Positions 37,456-45,947 of a DNA stretch of 64,000 nucleotides are shown in pieces. Position 1 is the first letter of the stretch. Every line of letters begins with the position of its first letter. Below the pieces are notes generated by a model, which worked only from the letters and a program-made list of their open reading frames with translations, had not been told where the DNA came from and ran no database searches. Origin of the DNA: Candidatus Vagococcus giribetii (GTDB lineage: Bacteria > Bacillota > Bacilli > Lactobacillales > Vagococcaceae); contig NZ_JAFLVX010000032.1 in the NCBI RefSeq assembly GCF_017316185.1, positions 1 through 64,000 on the forward strand, given 5' to 3'. The position numbers and the translations under genes are program-made.

Positions 37456-38004
37456 ATGACAGAAAAATTTGAAGAGAAAACAACAAATCGTCAAGTTATT
37501 TATGAAGGTCATATTATTGAGGTTGTCCTAGATGATGTCTTGTTACCTAATGGAAAAATGGCGAAAAGAGAATTAGTCTTTCATAACGGTGCAGTTGCTA
37601 TTATAGGGATAACTAATGAAGAAAAAATTCTTTTAGTAAGACAATTTCGTAAAGCTTTAGAGAAAAGTATTTTAGAAATACCCGCTGGAAAAATTGAAAA
37701 AGACGAAACAGATCCTTTAGAAACTGCTAAGCGTGAGTTAGAAGAAGAAACAGGATACCAAGCAAAAGAAATGAAAAAAGTGACACAATTTGTTGCTTCA
37801 CCAGGTTTTTGTAATGAAGAGTTAACGATTTATGAAGCAACAGGTTTAGTCAAAGTAGATAATCCGCTTCCTCAAGACGAGGATGAATTTTTAGAAGTAG
37901 TTGCGTTAACTTTAGATGAAGCAAAAGAAAAAATAGCAAGTGGAGAAATTTGTGATGCTAAAACAATTTATGCTATGCTATATTGGGAAAATCAGCGTAA
38001 GTAA
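37456..38004 (+). CDS. nudF: NUDIX hydrolase, probable ADP-ribose pyrophosphatase
   Basis: This 182-residue cytoplasmic enzyme contains the Nudix box split over EIPAGKIEKDETDPLETAKRELEEETGY (about residues 75-102; GX5EX7REUXEEXGU pattern, with the catalytic glutamates in RELEEETGY). The protein resembles ADP-ribose pyrophosphatases, which split ADP-ribose into AMP and ribose 5-phosphate. AAGGAG precedes ATG 37456. It heads a compact plus-strand operon with a small membrane protein, mtnN and pncA, so the group concerns nucleoside and NAD-related salvage. Confidence 0.92.
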   Translation: MTEKFEEKTTNRQVIYEGHIIEVVLDDVLLPNGKMAKRELVFHNGAVAIIGITNEEKILLVRQFRKALEKSILEIPAGKIEKDETDPLETAKRELEEETGYQAKEMKKVTQFVASPGFCNEELTIYEATGLVKVDNPLPQDEDEFLEVVALTLDEAKEKIASGEICDAKTIYAMLYWENQRK

Positions 38005-38015
38005 GGAGGATATAG

Positions 38016-38201
38016 ATGTTTAGAAAAGAAAAAGAAACGAATGAAGAGCCTCCGATGAAAAACGAAGAGCCGCAAATTCTAACAAGAAGTCGTGTTAGAG
38101 AATTTAAAAAGAATAAAAAAAGAAATACTTGGTTAAATAAAGCCATTATAATAGTTGCTATTTTATTAGCTATTACAATTTATGCTGTATTAAAACTTTA
38201 A
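38016..38201 (+). CDS. Small single-helix membrane protein
   Basis: This 61-residue protein is not recognised by function. The first 38 residues are highly charged (KEKETNEEPP, then RSRVREFKKNKKRN), followed by one hydrophobic helix (about 43-60, AIIIVAILLAITIYAVL) at the very C-terminus. A tail-anchored or N-in single-pass membrane topology is implied. A strong AAGGAGG stands ahead of ATG 38016. It sits 11 bp after nudF and 22 bp before mtnN, clearly in the same operon. Confidence 0.75.
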   Translation: MFRKEKETNEEPPMKNEEPQILTRSRVREFKKNKKRNTWLNKAIIIVAILLAITIYAVLKL

Positions 38202-38223
38202 TTTATGTTGAGGAGTGTTTGTG

Positions 38224-38928
38224 TTGAAAATCGGTATTATTGGAGCAATGAGTCAAGAAGTTGAGAGACTGAAAGAAAAGTTAGTTGATTGTGTTACTTG
38301 GGAAGAAGCAGGGGCTAAATTTTATCAAGGAACAATTGGTGAGCATGATGTTGTCGTCACTCAATCAGGTATTGGAAAAACCTTAGCAGCTGTTACAACG
38401 ACTCTTTTAATTAGTCATTATAAAGTAGAAGTTGTGATTAATACAGGTTCTGCTGGTGGTATTGGTGAAGGATTAGCTATTGGAGACGTGGTTATTTCTG
38501 ACAAATTAGCTTATTCTGATGTAGATGTGACAGCTTTTGGTTATGAATACGGTCAAATGGCTCAAATGCCTCTTTTTTATGAAGCGAATGATGTATTAGT
38601 ACAAGCAGCAATGGAAGCTTCAAGTAATAATATGTTAAATGGTCGCGTTGGTTTGATTGTTTCTGGTGATACTTTTGTTCATAGTCAAAAACAAATTAAT
38701 GAGATAAAGGGTCATTTTCCAACTTGTTTAGCTAATGAAATGGAAGGAGCAGCTATTGCTCATGTTGCCCATCAATACAACGTTCCTTTTGTGGTTATTA
38801 GAGCGATGAGTGATGTGGGTGACGAAAATGCTAGTGTTAATTTTGATGAGTTCATTATTGAAGCAGGAGAAAAATCGGCTAAGATGGTCTTAGCTTTATT
38901 ATCAGAGATCAAAGAAGGAGACTTGTAA
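38224..38928 (+). CDS. mtnN: 5'-methylthioadenosine/S-adenosylhomocysteine nucleosidase
   Basis: This 234-residue cytoplasmic enzyme hydrolyses MTA and SAH to adenine plus the thioribosyl part, a step in methyl-cycle detoxification and autoinducer-2 formation. The family start KIGIIGAMSQEVERL, the catalytic region NTGSAGGIGEGLAIGDVV, and EMEGAAIAHVA with the later RAMSDVGDENA (catalytic Asp) are present. I choose TTG 38224: it gives the usual M-KIGIIGAM and lies 8 bases after AGGAG; GTG 38221 is only 5 bases away. It is within one base of pncA. Confidence 0.95.
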   Translation: MKIGIIGAMSQEVERLKEKLVDCVTWEEAGAKFYQGTIGEHDVVVTQSGIGKTLAAVTTTLLISHYKVEVVINTGSAGGIGEGLAIGDVVISDKLAYSDVDVTAFGYEYGQMAQMPLFYEANDVLVQAAMEASSNNMLNGRVGLIVSGDTFVHSQKQINEIKGHFPTCLANEMEGAAIAHVAHQYNVPFVVIRAMSDVGDENASVNFDEFIIEAGEKSAKMVLALLSEIKEGDL

Positions 38929-38929
38929 A

Positions 38930-39475
38930 ATGGAAGCTTTGTTATCGATTGATTACACATATGATTTTGTGGCAGATGACGGGAAACTGACAACAGGTAA
39001 GGTTGGTCAAGAGATTGAAGAGGCTTTAGTATCACTAACAAAACAATTTATCGAGTCTGGTGATTTTGTTGTGATGGCAATTGATGGTCATGATCCAGAA
39101 GATTACTATCATCCGGAAAACAGTTTGTTTCCACCTCATAATGTCATTGGTACGAGTGGTAGAGATTTATACGGCTCTTTAAAACCACTTTATGAGGCTC
39201 ATCAAGACGAGGCTCATGTCTATTGGCTTGATAAACGTCATTACTCAGCATTTAGTGGTACAGACTTAGATATACGCTTACGTGAACGACATATTACGAA
39301 GGTTCATTTGACTGGTGTTTGTACGGATATTTGTGTCTTACACACAGCAGTTGATGCTTATAATTTAGGCTATGACATTGTCATTCATGAAAACTGTGTT
39401 CAAAGTTTTGACGAAGAAGGTCATCGATGGGCGTTACGTCATTTTAAAAACACATTAGGTGCAGAAATTCGTTAA
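38930..39475 (+). CDS. pncA: Nicotinamidase / isochorismatase-family hydrolase
   Basis: This 181-residue cytoplasmic enzyme likely deamidates nicotinamide to nicotinate for NAD salvage. The catalytic Asp lies in LLSIDYTYDF, metal ligands in AIDGHDPEDYYHPEN, the Lys in WLDKRHYSAF, and the nucleophilic Cys in LTGVCTDICVLHTAVDAY. It starts one base after mtnN's stop, and its ribosome-binding site (AAGGAG) lies within mtnN. It is the last gene of the nudF operon, followed by a terminator. Other isochorismatase-family substrates are possible, but the active-site set fits nicotinamidase. Confidence 0.9.
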   Translation: MEALLSIDYTYDFVADDGKLTTGKVGQEIEEALVSLTKQFIESGDFVVMAIDGHDPEDYYHPENSLFPPHNVIGTSGRDLYGSLKPLYEAHQDEAHVYWLDKRHYSAFSGTDLDIRLRERHITKVHLTGVCTDICVLHTAVDAYNLGYDIVIHENCVQSFDEEGHRWALRHFKNTLGAEIR

Positions 39476-39482
39476 AAAAAAT

Positions 39483-39533
39483 AAACTCCTTCACTGAAAG
39501 AAAACTAATTTCTTTCAATGAGGGATTTTTTTA
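39483..39533. terminator. Terminator between pncA and yeiH
   Basis: A long imperfect stem (TCCTTCACTGAAAGAAA with TTTCTTTCAATGAGGGA) has a T-run on the plus strand and an A-run on the left giving T on the minus strand. Confidence 0.85.
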
Positions 39534-40535
39534 AATATGAAAGATAAAAATAAGAATAATAGCTAGAACAACTTGAAGCATACCAACAGCTAACGCATAG
39601 ATTAAGTAACGTAATCCTTCTTTAAAGAACTTAGCAAAATCAAGACGCAACCCAATAGCTGCTAGCGCTGTAATTTCAAACCAACCACTGACAAAGTGAG
39701 CACTTTGGCTAATTCCTTCTGGCAGATGGACTAAGCTATTTAAGGTACAAAAGAAGATGAAGCCAATAATGTACCAAGGAAGTGGTAACTTTTTCTTAGT
39801 AGTTGCTATCACGTGTGTATCGGATTTGACTCTATCCTTTTCAGTAAATTTAGAAAAGCTAAACACAACGACAACTAATAAAATGATTCGCATGATTTTG
39901 AATAGCGTCGCGAACTCAACGACTTCAGGACTAACCATACTCGCACTTGCTACTACTTGACCAACTGATTGTAATGTCCCACCAATCAATGCACTTTGTG
40001 GCATTACTGAAGTATAAAGTCCTGTAGCGATAAAAGGAAGCAGTAACATTAAGACGGTTCCTAATAAATTAACGAGGGTAATGACTTGTCCTTTTTCATG
40101 TTCATCTGCTTCGATTTCTGGGGCGATGGCTCCAATTGCGGAAGAACCACATACAGCATTTCCCCCGGCCATTAGAAGGCCTATTTTTTTTGAAAAGCCC
40201 ATTTTTCGCCCGATATAGTAGACACCAATAATGGTGACAGTCATTTGAATGACAACAAAAGCAATACCGTTAAGTCCCATTTGGGCAATGGTTTGGAAGG
40301 TTACTGTTGTTCCAAGAAGTACAATAGATAATTCTAGTAATTTACTTTCAGCTAATTTAGTACCTGCTCCTAAAAAGGATTGTTTGAAGAATGTATTACC
40401 TAACAGAATACCTAATAAAATAGCAATAGTGGCAGCGCCAATTGTAGGGAGCCAAATGGCAATAACCTTACTAATAGCTGCTACTAAAAAGGATAGGAGT
40501 AAACCTGGAAGTATTTTTTTGGTTGTTTGAATCAT
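39531..40535 (-). CDS. YeiH-family putative sulfate exporter
   Basis: This 334-residue integral membrane protein has about ten hydrophobic segments and the UPF0324/YeiH family landmarks [40 protein letters not shown] and [14 protein letters not shown]. Family members are annotated as putative sulfate or sulfonate exporters on weak evidence. A LysR gene lies divergently 111 bp away, a pairing also seen for E. coli yeiE-yeiH. The regulator therefore probably controls this gene through the shared intergenic region. Confidence 0.92.
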   Translation of the reverse strand: MIQTTKKILPGLLLSFLVAAISKVIAIWLPTIGAATIAILLGILLGNTFFKQSFLGAGTKLAESKLLELSIVLLGTTVTFQTIAQMGLNGIAFVVIQMTVTIIGVYYIGRKMGFSKKIGLLMAGGNAVCGSSAIGAIAPEIEADEHEKGQVITLVNLLGTVLMLLLPFIATGLYTSVMPQSALIGGTLQSVGQVVASASMVSPEVVEFATLFKIMRIILLVVVVFSFSKFTEKDRVKSDTHVIATTKKKLPLPWYIIGFIFFCTLNSLVHLPEGISQSAHFVSGWFEITALAAIGLRLDFAKFFKEGLRYLIYALAVGMLQVVLAIILIFIFHI

Positions 40536-40600
40536 TTACATCACACTTTCTTTTAATTGATAACAAAAGTATAACTTTCTTTTTTACATTTGAGAAATAT

Positions 40601-40620
40601 ATAGTTAGAATAGTAACTAT
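40601..40620. promoter_or_regulatory. Candidate LysR binding site
   Basis: ATAGTTA (40601-40607) and TAACTAT (40614-40620) form an inverted repeat with a 6-base centre containing a T-N11-A core, 27 bases before the LysR gene and in the divergent gap with yeiH. Confidence 0.55.
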
Positions 40621-40646
40621 AAGAAAAATAAATAGTAGGTGAGAAG

Positions 40647-41459
40647 ATGTTTAAATTATTAATGACTTTTCGTGTGGCATACGAGACGAGAAATTTTTCT
40701 AAAGCAGCAGAGGTTTTATTTATTTCGCAACCAGCTGTATCTAACCAAATCAAACAATTAGAAGAGGAGTTCCAGTGTGTCTTATTTAGACGAAAGGGCA
40801 AGCAAGAGATGCATCCAACCCCCTCAGCAGATGTCTTATATCACCGAGTTTTAAATCTAAAAGATGATTGGGATGAAACGGTTAGACTTGTAAAAGAAAG
40901 CGATAAAAAGCAAATAGTGTGTCGCATGAGTGCGTCTAATACAATCTCGGTGTACTATTTACCAGAATTATTGATTGAATTGATAAAGGAATTCCCAGAA
41001 GTTAGATTTGAAATAGATATGAAAAATTCAGAGGAAGTATTGCAGGAGATGAATCAACATCATATTGATTTTGGTTTTATTGAAATGCCTTTAATGACTG
41101 ATGGGATGAATCGAATTGAAATGATGAGAGATGAGTTAGTTCTTGCCGGCAATTTATCTAGTAATTTATGGATTAGCCGAGAAGAAACATCAGGGGTTTA
41201 TCACTATATGGAGCGCTATTTATTAAATCAAAACATTAAACCAGAGCGTTTGTATGTTAAGAATAATGAAATCATTATTAAGATGTTGGAACAAGGTATT
41301 GGTAAGAGCATGATTTCAAGAAAAGCTGTCCCTAAGGGGCTTTCCTATGAGACTCTCGGTGAGACCTACAAACGACCATTGTATTTCTTAAAGAAAGATT
41401 ACGTTGTTCAAGAAGAATTAATGGGAATAGCAAAAGTGATTGAGTCTTTTTATTCATAG
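40647..41459 (+). CDS. LysR-family transcriptional regulator
   Basis: This 270-residue regulator has the N-terminal winged HTH (about 1-60: FRVAYETRNFSKAAEVLFISQPAVSNQIK in two parts, then EEEFQCVLFRRKG) and a shorter-than-usual periplasmic-binding-like effector domain with the tail trimmed. AGGTGAG precedes ATG 40647. The divergent yeiH gene is its likely target and the palindrome at 40601-40620 its likely site. The effector is unknown; sulfite-, cysteine- or sulfonate-related compounds would fit the partner's annotation, but that is inference. Confidence 0.92.
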   Translation: MFKLLMTFRVAYETRNFSKAAEVLFISQPAVSNQIKQLEEEFQCVLFRRKGKQEMHPTPSADVLYHRVLNLKDDWDETVRLVKESDKKQIVCRMSASNTISVYYLPELLIELIKEFPEVRFEIDMKNSEEVLQEMNQHHIDFGFIEMPLMTDGMNRIEMMRDELVLAGNLSSNLWISREETSGVYHYMERYLLNQNIKPERLYVKNNEIIIKMLEQGIGKSMISRKAVPKGLSYETLGETYKRPLYFLKKDYVVQEELMGIAKVIESFYS

Positions 41460-41469
41460 AGAAGAGGGC

Positions 41470-41512
41470 AAAAAAACAACCGACACAAACTTTTAATGTC
41501 GGTTGTTTTTTT
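41470..41512. terminator. Terminator between LysR gene and ywlG
   Basis: A perfect 15-bp stem (AAAAAACAACCGACA with TGTCGGTTGTTTTTT) with T-runs on both strands lies between convergent genes. Confidence 0.9.
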
Positions 41513-41516
41513 ATAG

Positions 41517-42062
41517 TTAACAGTATTCTGCGCGTTCGCCACCGATTAGTTTAGGTCGGTTACCAAGTGCTGTAACATGAGCACTACCTAATGTGTTTAG
41601 TGATGGTCTAATTGGGACTTGGACGTGTCTAATGTGCATACCAATTGAGGTATCTCCAATATCAATACCAGCATCTGCAATAATGTGTTCAACTTCAACA
41701 GGATCCTTCATTCCTAAATAAGCAGCCGTCGCAGTTGATCCGCCTGCATGGCGTTTAGGCACAACAGAAACTAAATCAAATCCAAATTGTTTTGCTACTT
41801 CTCGTTCAACTGTTAGAGCACGATTGATATGTTCACAGCCTTGAACAGCTAAGTGGATATGTCGCTCTGAAAGGTAATCGATAAGTGTTTCAGCAATCAC
41901 TTTACCAACTTCTTCGCTTGAGTTTTTACCAATAACACCACCAACAACTTCACTTGAACTACAACCAACAACGAAAATATCACCAGGTTGTACGTTGGCT
42001 TTTTCGATTACATCTTCTGTAATGGTAATCAAGTCTTTTTTTATTTGATTTAAATCTAACAT
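41517..42062 (-). CDS. ywlG: YwlG / DUF436 (TIGR01440) family protein
   Basis: This 181-residue cytoplasmic protein matches the YwlG family (UPF0340), conserved in Firmicutes and of unknown function. Recognisable segments are [21 protein letters not shown] (residues about 26-46), [18 protein letters not shown], and the C-terminal [27 protein letters not shown]. In Bacillus the gene neighbours glyA-upp; here it stands apart, about 8 kb from glyA. AGGAG precedes ATG 42062. Confidence 0.9.
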   Translation of the reverse strand: MLDLNQIKKDLITITEDVIEKANVQPGDIFVVGCSSSEVVGGVIGKNSSEEVGKVIAETLIDYLSERHIHLAVQGCEHINRALTVEREVAKQFGFDLVSVVPKRHAGGSTATAAYLGMKDPVEVEHIIADAGIDIGDTSIGMHIRHVQVPIRPSLNTLGSAHVTALGNRPKLIGGERAEYC

Positions 42063-42180
42063 ATGAGGTCATCTCCTATTTTCTTCTATTGAAATTATAG
42101 CATAAGAGAAGAAAAAAGAGTAAATTTCCCACTAGTTAAAAAAATTAGGTACAATAGAGACATAATAGGAGGAATGCAAA

Positions 42181-43125
42181 ATGGTAAAACCAATTTTAGT
42201 TGTCAATGTGCCCTTAACAGAAGAAGAACTAAAGGAATTAATAGAACTTGCCCCGACATATAAAGTAGTAGAGACTCTTGAAGAAGACGATCGTGTAGAA
42301 GATGTGGCCATTATGTATGGTTGGAATCAATCACTAGGCCAAAGGATTCTTTCGACTCCTTCCAATCAATTGAAATGGATTCAAGCAGAATCAGCAGGAT
42401 ATGATCATATTGATACTGAAAGCTTGAGTCACCAACATATATTATTAAGTAATGCGAGTGGTATTCATGGACATCAAATGAGTGAATCCATTTTAGGTAT
42501 GATTTTTGCTCATACACGAAAAATAAAAGAGGCCATTCTTCAACAAGAGAAAAAAAACTGGTTAAAACCAGAAGGACTAAGTGATTTGAATGGTAAGAAA
42601 GTGATGATTGTGGGAACAGGTCATATCGGTGAGCGTTTGGCAGAAATTTTACAAGTCTTTCAAACAGAAGTAACAGGTGTTAATCGAAAAGGACGGGAAG
42701 TACCTCATTTTGATCACATTGTTCGCCAAGAAAATATTCAAACAGTTATAGGCGACATGGATATTATTATAAGTTTATTACCTGATTCAATGGAAACAAA
42801 GCATTTCTTTAATAAAGAGTTATTTTCAATTATGAAGCCTGGTGTCATGTTTATTAATGCAGGCAGAGGTGGAACCGTTAATACAGCGGACTTAATTGAC
42901 TATTGTCAAAATCAGACTATTGGATTTGCTGGACTAGATGTTTTTGAAGAAGAACCTTTACCAGAAACAAGTCCACTATGGCAATTAGAAAATTGTTTAA
43001 TAACTCCTCATTCATCAGGTATGTCAGATCAATACTATCGTCGTTTACATCCTATTTTTATGGCTAATTTCACTCACTTTTTAAAGACAGGCGATATAGA
43101 AGTGAATAAAATTAATCTAACATAA
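42181..43125 (+). CDS. D-2-hydroxyacid dehydrogenase family protein
   Basis: This 314-residue NAD(P)-dependent enzyme of the D-isomer-specific 2-hydroxyacid dehydrogenase family reversibly reduces 2-keto acids. The nucleotide-binding motif VGTGHIGERLAE lies at about residues 145-156. Catalytic residues are Arg in INAGRGGTVN, Glu in FEEEPLPE and His in ITPHSSG. A run of His/Gln-rich residues (SHQHILLSNASGIHGHQMSES) precedes the NAD domain. AGGAGG precedes ATG 42181. It is monocistronic. The exact substrate, whether phosphoglycerate, glyoxylate or another 2-keto acid, cannot be told. Confidence 0.9.
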   Translation: MVKPILVVNVPLTEEELKELIELAPTYKVVETLEEDDRVEDVAIMYGWNQSLGQRILSTPSNQLKWIQAESAGYDHIDTESLSHQHILLSNASGIHGHQMSESILGMIFAHTRKIKEAILQQEKKNWLKPEGLSDLNGKKVMIVGTGHIGERLAEILQVFQTEVTGVNRKGREVPHFDHIVRQENIQTVIGDMDIIISLLPDSMETKHFFNKELFSIMKPGVMFINAGRGGTVNTADLIDYCQNQTIGFAGLDVFEEEPLPETSPLWQLENCLITPHSSGMSDQYYRRLHPIFMANFTHFLKTGDIEVNKINLT

Positions 43126-43126
43126 T

Positions 43127-43158
43127 AAAAAAGAAGTCCAAGTCGGACTTCTTTTTTT
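43127..43158. terminator. Terminator between dehydrogenase and lactonase genes
   Basis: AAAAAAGAAGTCC pairs with GGACTTCTTTTTT around an AAGTC loop; T-runs on both strands between convergent genes. Confidence 0.9.
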
Positions 43159-44182
43159 AATTAAATTGAATGCAAACAATTTCAGGTGCATAGATGTCTT
43201 TTTGTAATAAATGAAGCTCTCCTGAATTTGTGTCACGTTCGAATAGAGTTAAGTTATCTGTATTTTGATTTGCCACGACTACAAATTGTTGATCAGGTGT
43301 GATATCAAAATCTCTTGGGAAATCTCCTTCAACTGAAATAAGTTGGATTAACTCAAGTTCTTGAGTGTTTTCGTCAATGTGGTAAACAGCTAAAGAGTTA
43401 TGTCCACGGTTTGACGCATACAGAGTGCTACCATCTTTTGACACACGAATGGCTGCGCCACCGTTAAATTCAGCATAACCTTCTGGTAAAGTTGAGATAA
43501 CTTGTTTTTCAGTGAATTCACCTGTTGCTTGGTCGTAAGCTAAAACAACAACATCACTTGATAGCTCACCGAATAAATAAGCTACTTGATTATTTGGATG
43601 GAAGACAATATGTCGAGGTCCAGTTCCTGGATTAGCTTTAAAAGTAGCTACTTCAGTTAGCTTTCCTTCAGAGTCAACGTCATATGTATAAACAGTATCG
43701 TTTCCTAAGTCACAAGCTACTAAACGGTTATCTGGTGTTAAGTCAGAGTAGTGAGCATGAGGAATTCCTTGATTTTCATGAGGACCATTTCCAGTGTGTT
43801 CAATGCGATCTGCTAAACTTAAAGAACCATCTTCGTTTATTTTGTAAGATGTAATTAAACCTTTATGGTAATTAGCTCCATAAACAAGTTGTCTTGCTTC
43901 ATCAACTGCTACATAACAAGGTGGAGCTCCTTCTTCAGATATACGGTTTAAAAAAGTATAAGTGTTGTCATCATTTTTTTGATAAGCAGCCACGCCACCT
44001 AAACTACCATCTTTAGAAACAGCATAGATTGTTTCTTTATCTGAGATTGCTAAAAAAGTTGGGTTATCTTCTTTAATTAATGGTTGTAAGTTAATTAATT
44101 CTTTTTTTTCTGTATCTAATTCGATTGAATAAATCCCTTGGCTGTCCTTTTTAGTGTAAGAACCTAAAATCATTTTTTGCAT
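43157..44182 (-). CDS. Lactonase family protein (6-phosphogluconolactonase-like)
   Basis: This 341-residue protein is a seven-bladed beta-propeller of the YkgB/Pgl (COG2706) family, with repeated motifs such as NPTFLAISD, APPCYVAVDEARQLVYGANY, GPHENQGIPHAHYSDLTPD and GTGPRHIVFHPNNQVAYLFGE. Family enzymes hydrolyse 6-phosphogluconolactone in the pentose phosphate pathway, which would complement transketolase in the same window. I choose ATG 44182; a TTG just before it at 44185 is at a slightly better distance from AGGGG. No partner gene is adjacent. Confidence 0.88.
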   Translation of the reverse strand: MQKMILGSYTKKDSQGIYSIELDTEKKELINLQPLIKEDNPTFLAISDKETIYAVSKDGSLGGVAAYQKNDDNTYTFLNRISEEGAPPCYVAVDEARQLVYGANYHKGLITSYKINEDGSLSLADRIEHTGNGPHENQGIPHAHYSDLTPDNRLVACDLGNDTVYTYDVDSEGKLTEVATFKANPGTGPRHIVFHPNNQVAYLFGELSSDVVVLAYDQATGEFTEKQVISTLPEGYAEFNGGAAIRVSKDGSTLYASNRGHNSLAVYHIDENTQELELIQLISVEGDFPRDFDITPDQQFVVVANQNTDNLTLFERDTNSGELHLLQKDIYAPEIVCIQFN

Positions 44183-44381
44183 CAAAGCTACATCCCCTTC
44201 ATATATATTTCTTAACAGATTATAACATAAATGAAAGCACTATAATTAAAAATACGTGAAATTATCAGAAAAGAAAGCAAGAGTCTCTACACCATCTTGA
44301 AGGTTGTTGTTTCATAACAAGTTTTGTAAGATCTTATGGTATACTAATTGTAGGTAATTAAAAATTAAGAGGTGTAACTAT

Positions 44382-44735
44382 ATGAAAAAATCAGTGGTAA
44401 CTCATATTGGAGAAGAAGCAATTAGCGTTAAGGATCCATTAATTATTTTATTTGATAACAGTGCAACAGAAGCTCTAAAAGCTGTCTCTGTGATTCAAGA
44501 ATTTGAAACAAAAGAAGAGTTAGAGTTAATCGTAGGAGGTAAACTTCTATTTGATGAACAAGAATATAGCATTAAACAAGTAGGACCAATTGCTAATGAT
44601 AATTTTAAAAGCATGGGGCATGTGACAGTATTCTTTAAAGAAATTACAGAAGATGATATGTCTGCAAATGCTGTTTATGTTGAACCTTACATTGTTCCTG
44701 AAATAAAAAAAGGAACCATTATAAGCTACACTTAA
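44382..44735 (+). CDS. Orphan PTS glucitol/sorbitol IIA-like protein
   Basis: This 117-residue cytoplasmic protein resembles EIIA of the glucitol/sorbitol phosphotransferase system, with VTHIGEEAISVKDPLIILF at the start and the family signature VGPIANDNFKSMGHVTVFF at about residues 66-84. In E. coli SrlB the phosphorylated His lies in a central HCHGE segment. The aligned segment here (VIQEFETKEEL) has no His, so phosphotransfer is doubtful. No IIB, IIC or sorbitol dehydrogenase gene is nearby. It lies 19 bp before an AI-2E exporter gene and is likely cotranscribed. GAGGTG precedes ATG 44382. Confidence 0.8.
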   Translation: MKKSVVTHIGEEAISVKDPLIILFDNSATEALKAVSVIQEFETKEELELIVGGKLLFDEQEYSIKQVGPIANDNFKSMGHVTVFFKEITEDDMSANAVYVEPYIVPEIKKGTIISYT

Positions 44736-44754
44736 AATAAAAGGAGTGGTAGCC

Positions 44755-45918
44755 ATGTCAGAAAAAAAGTTGAATGAAAACAAATCAAAAAGTTGGGTCA
44801 ATCAGCTATTAGTCAATAATCAGATTTTAATGCCTTTAGTGACGATTGTCCTTTGTTTACTAATCGTCTTATTGTTTACTAAAGTGTCTCATTTATTCGA
44901 ACCTATCATGCAATTTGTAGGGATAGTGGGTCTTCCTATTATTATTTCTGGATTGCTGTTTTACATTTTTAATCCAGTAGTTGATTTTATGGAGAAAAAA
45001 GGCATTAAAAGAAATTTTAGCATTATGCTACTTTATGTTATTGTGATTGGCTTAATTGTCTGGGGAGTTATTATTTTGGTCCCTAAAATCGAGCATCAAA
45101 CAAAGAGTTTTATTGAGGATTGGCCAGTTTATTGGCAGACAATCGAACAGAAAACAGGAGAGTTTTTCAATGCACCTTTATTTGAAAAATTCAGTGAACC
45201 TATTGAAAATGCGATTAATGAGCTATTCAGTTCTATTAATCAAATAGCTAAAAGTATTTCTAAAAATGCTTTTACTGGGATTGGTAGTGTTGTTGGAGCA
45301 GTGGCTAATATTGTGGTGACAATCGTGACGGTACCTTTTATCTTATTCTATCTCTTAAAAGATGGAAAAGAATTGACGCCTTATGTGACTCAATTTTTAC
45401 CAACAAAAATTAGACATAAAACAATCGTGGTTTTGAAAGACATCAATAAACAATTGTCTTCTTATGTAAGAGGTCAAGTAACTGTAGCCATCGCAGTGGC
45501 CATTATGTTTATGATTGGCTTTTCAGTAATTGGTCTGAAGTATAGTATCACTTTAGGTGTGTTAGCAGGTTTTCTAAACTTGATTCCTTATGTGGGTTCT
45601 GCTTTAGCGACTATTCCAGCAGTCATCTTAGCTTTGGTCGATGGGCCAAAAATGTTAATTGCCGTGATTATCGTTTTTGTGTTAGAACAAACCATTGAAG
45701 GCAAGTTTATTTCACCTTTAGTTTTAGGTAGTCAGTTGGATATTCACCCGATTACGATTATTTTTGTGTTACTTTCAGCAGGAAAGATTTTTGGTTTTAT
45801 GGGTGTGATTATTGGAATCCCCGTCTACGCAACCATCAAAGTGATTGTGACTCATTTGTTTACATGGTACAAAGAAAAATCAGGTTTATATGAAGAAGAC
45901 CTGATAGAAAAAGGCTAA
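44755..45918 (+). CDS. AI-2E family transporter
   Basis: This 387-residue integral membrane protein belongs to the AI-2E (formerly UPF0118/PerM) family, with about eight helices arranged as two or three, a hydrophilic middle (about residues 105-180), then five. The family stretch LNLIPYVGSALATIPAVILAL and the late VLGSQLDIHPITIIFVLLSAGKIFGFMG are clear. Some members export autoinducer-2; others are Na+/H+ antiporters. I choose ATG 44755, 8 bases after AGGAG; GTG 44746 overlaps the ribosome-binding site. It follows the orphan IIA-like gene closely. Confidence 0.92.
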   Translation: MSEKKLNENKSKSWVNQLLVNNQILMPLVTIVLCLLIVLLFTKVSHLFEPIMQFVGIVGLPIIISGLLFYIFNPVVDFMEKKGIKRNFSIMLLYVIVIGLIVWGVIILVPKIEHQTKSFIEDWPVYWQTIEQKTGEFFNAPLFEKFSEPIENAINELFSSINQIAKSISKNAFTGIGSVVGAVANIVVTIVTVPFILFYLLKDGKELTPYVTQFLPTKIRHKTIVVLKDINKQLSSYVRGQVTVAIAVAIMFMIGFSVIGLKYSITLGVLAGFLNLIPYVGSALATIPAVILALVDGPKMLIAVIIVFVLEQTIEGKFISPLVLGSQLDIHPITIIFVLLSAGKIFGFMGVIIGIPVYATIKVIVTHLFTWYKEKSGLYEEDLIEKG

Positions 45919-45947
45919 CGCAACTAAATGCGTTAGCCTTTTTTTTA
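45906..45947. terminator. Terminator between AI-2E gene and azoreductase gene
   Basis: A perfect 15-bp stem (AAAAAGGCTAACGCA with TGCGTTAGCCTTTTT) and T-run. The AI-2E stop codon is within the left arm and the convergent azoR gene stops at the right edge. Confidence 0.9.

Noticed and set aside
44232-44245. TGAAAGCACTATAA upstream of the lactonase gene as a catabolite-response (cre) site
   Set aside because: It differs from the consensus at the central CG and at the end, so the match is no better than chance in AT-rich DNA.
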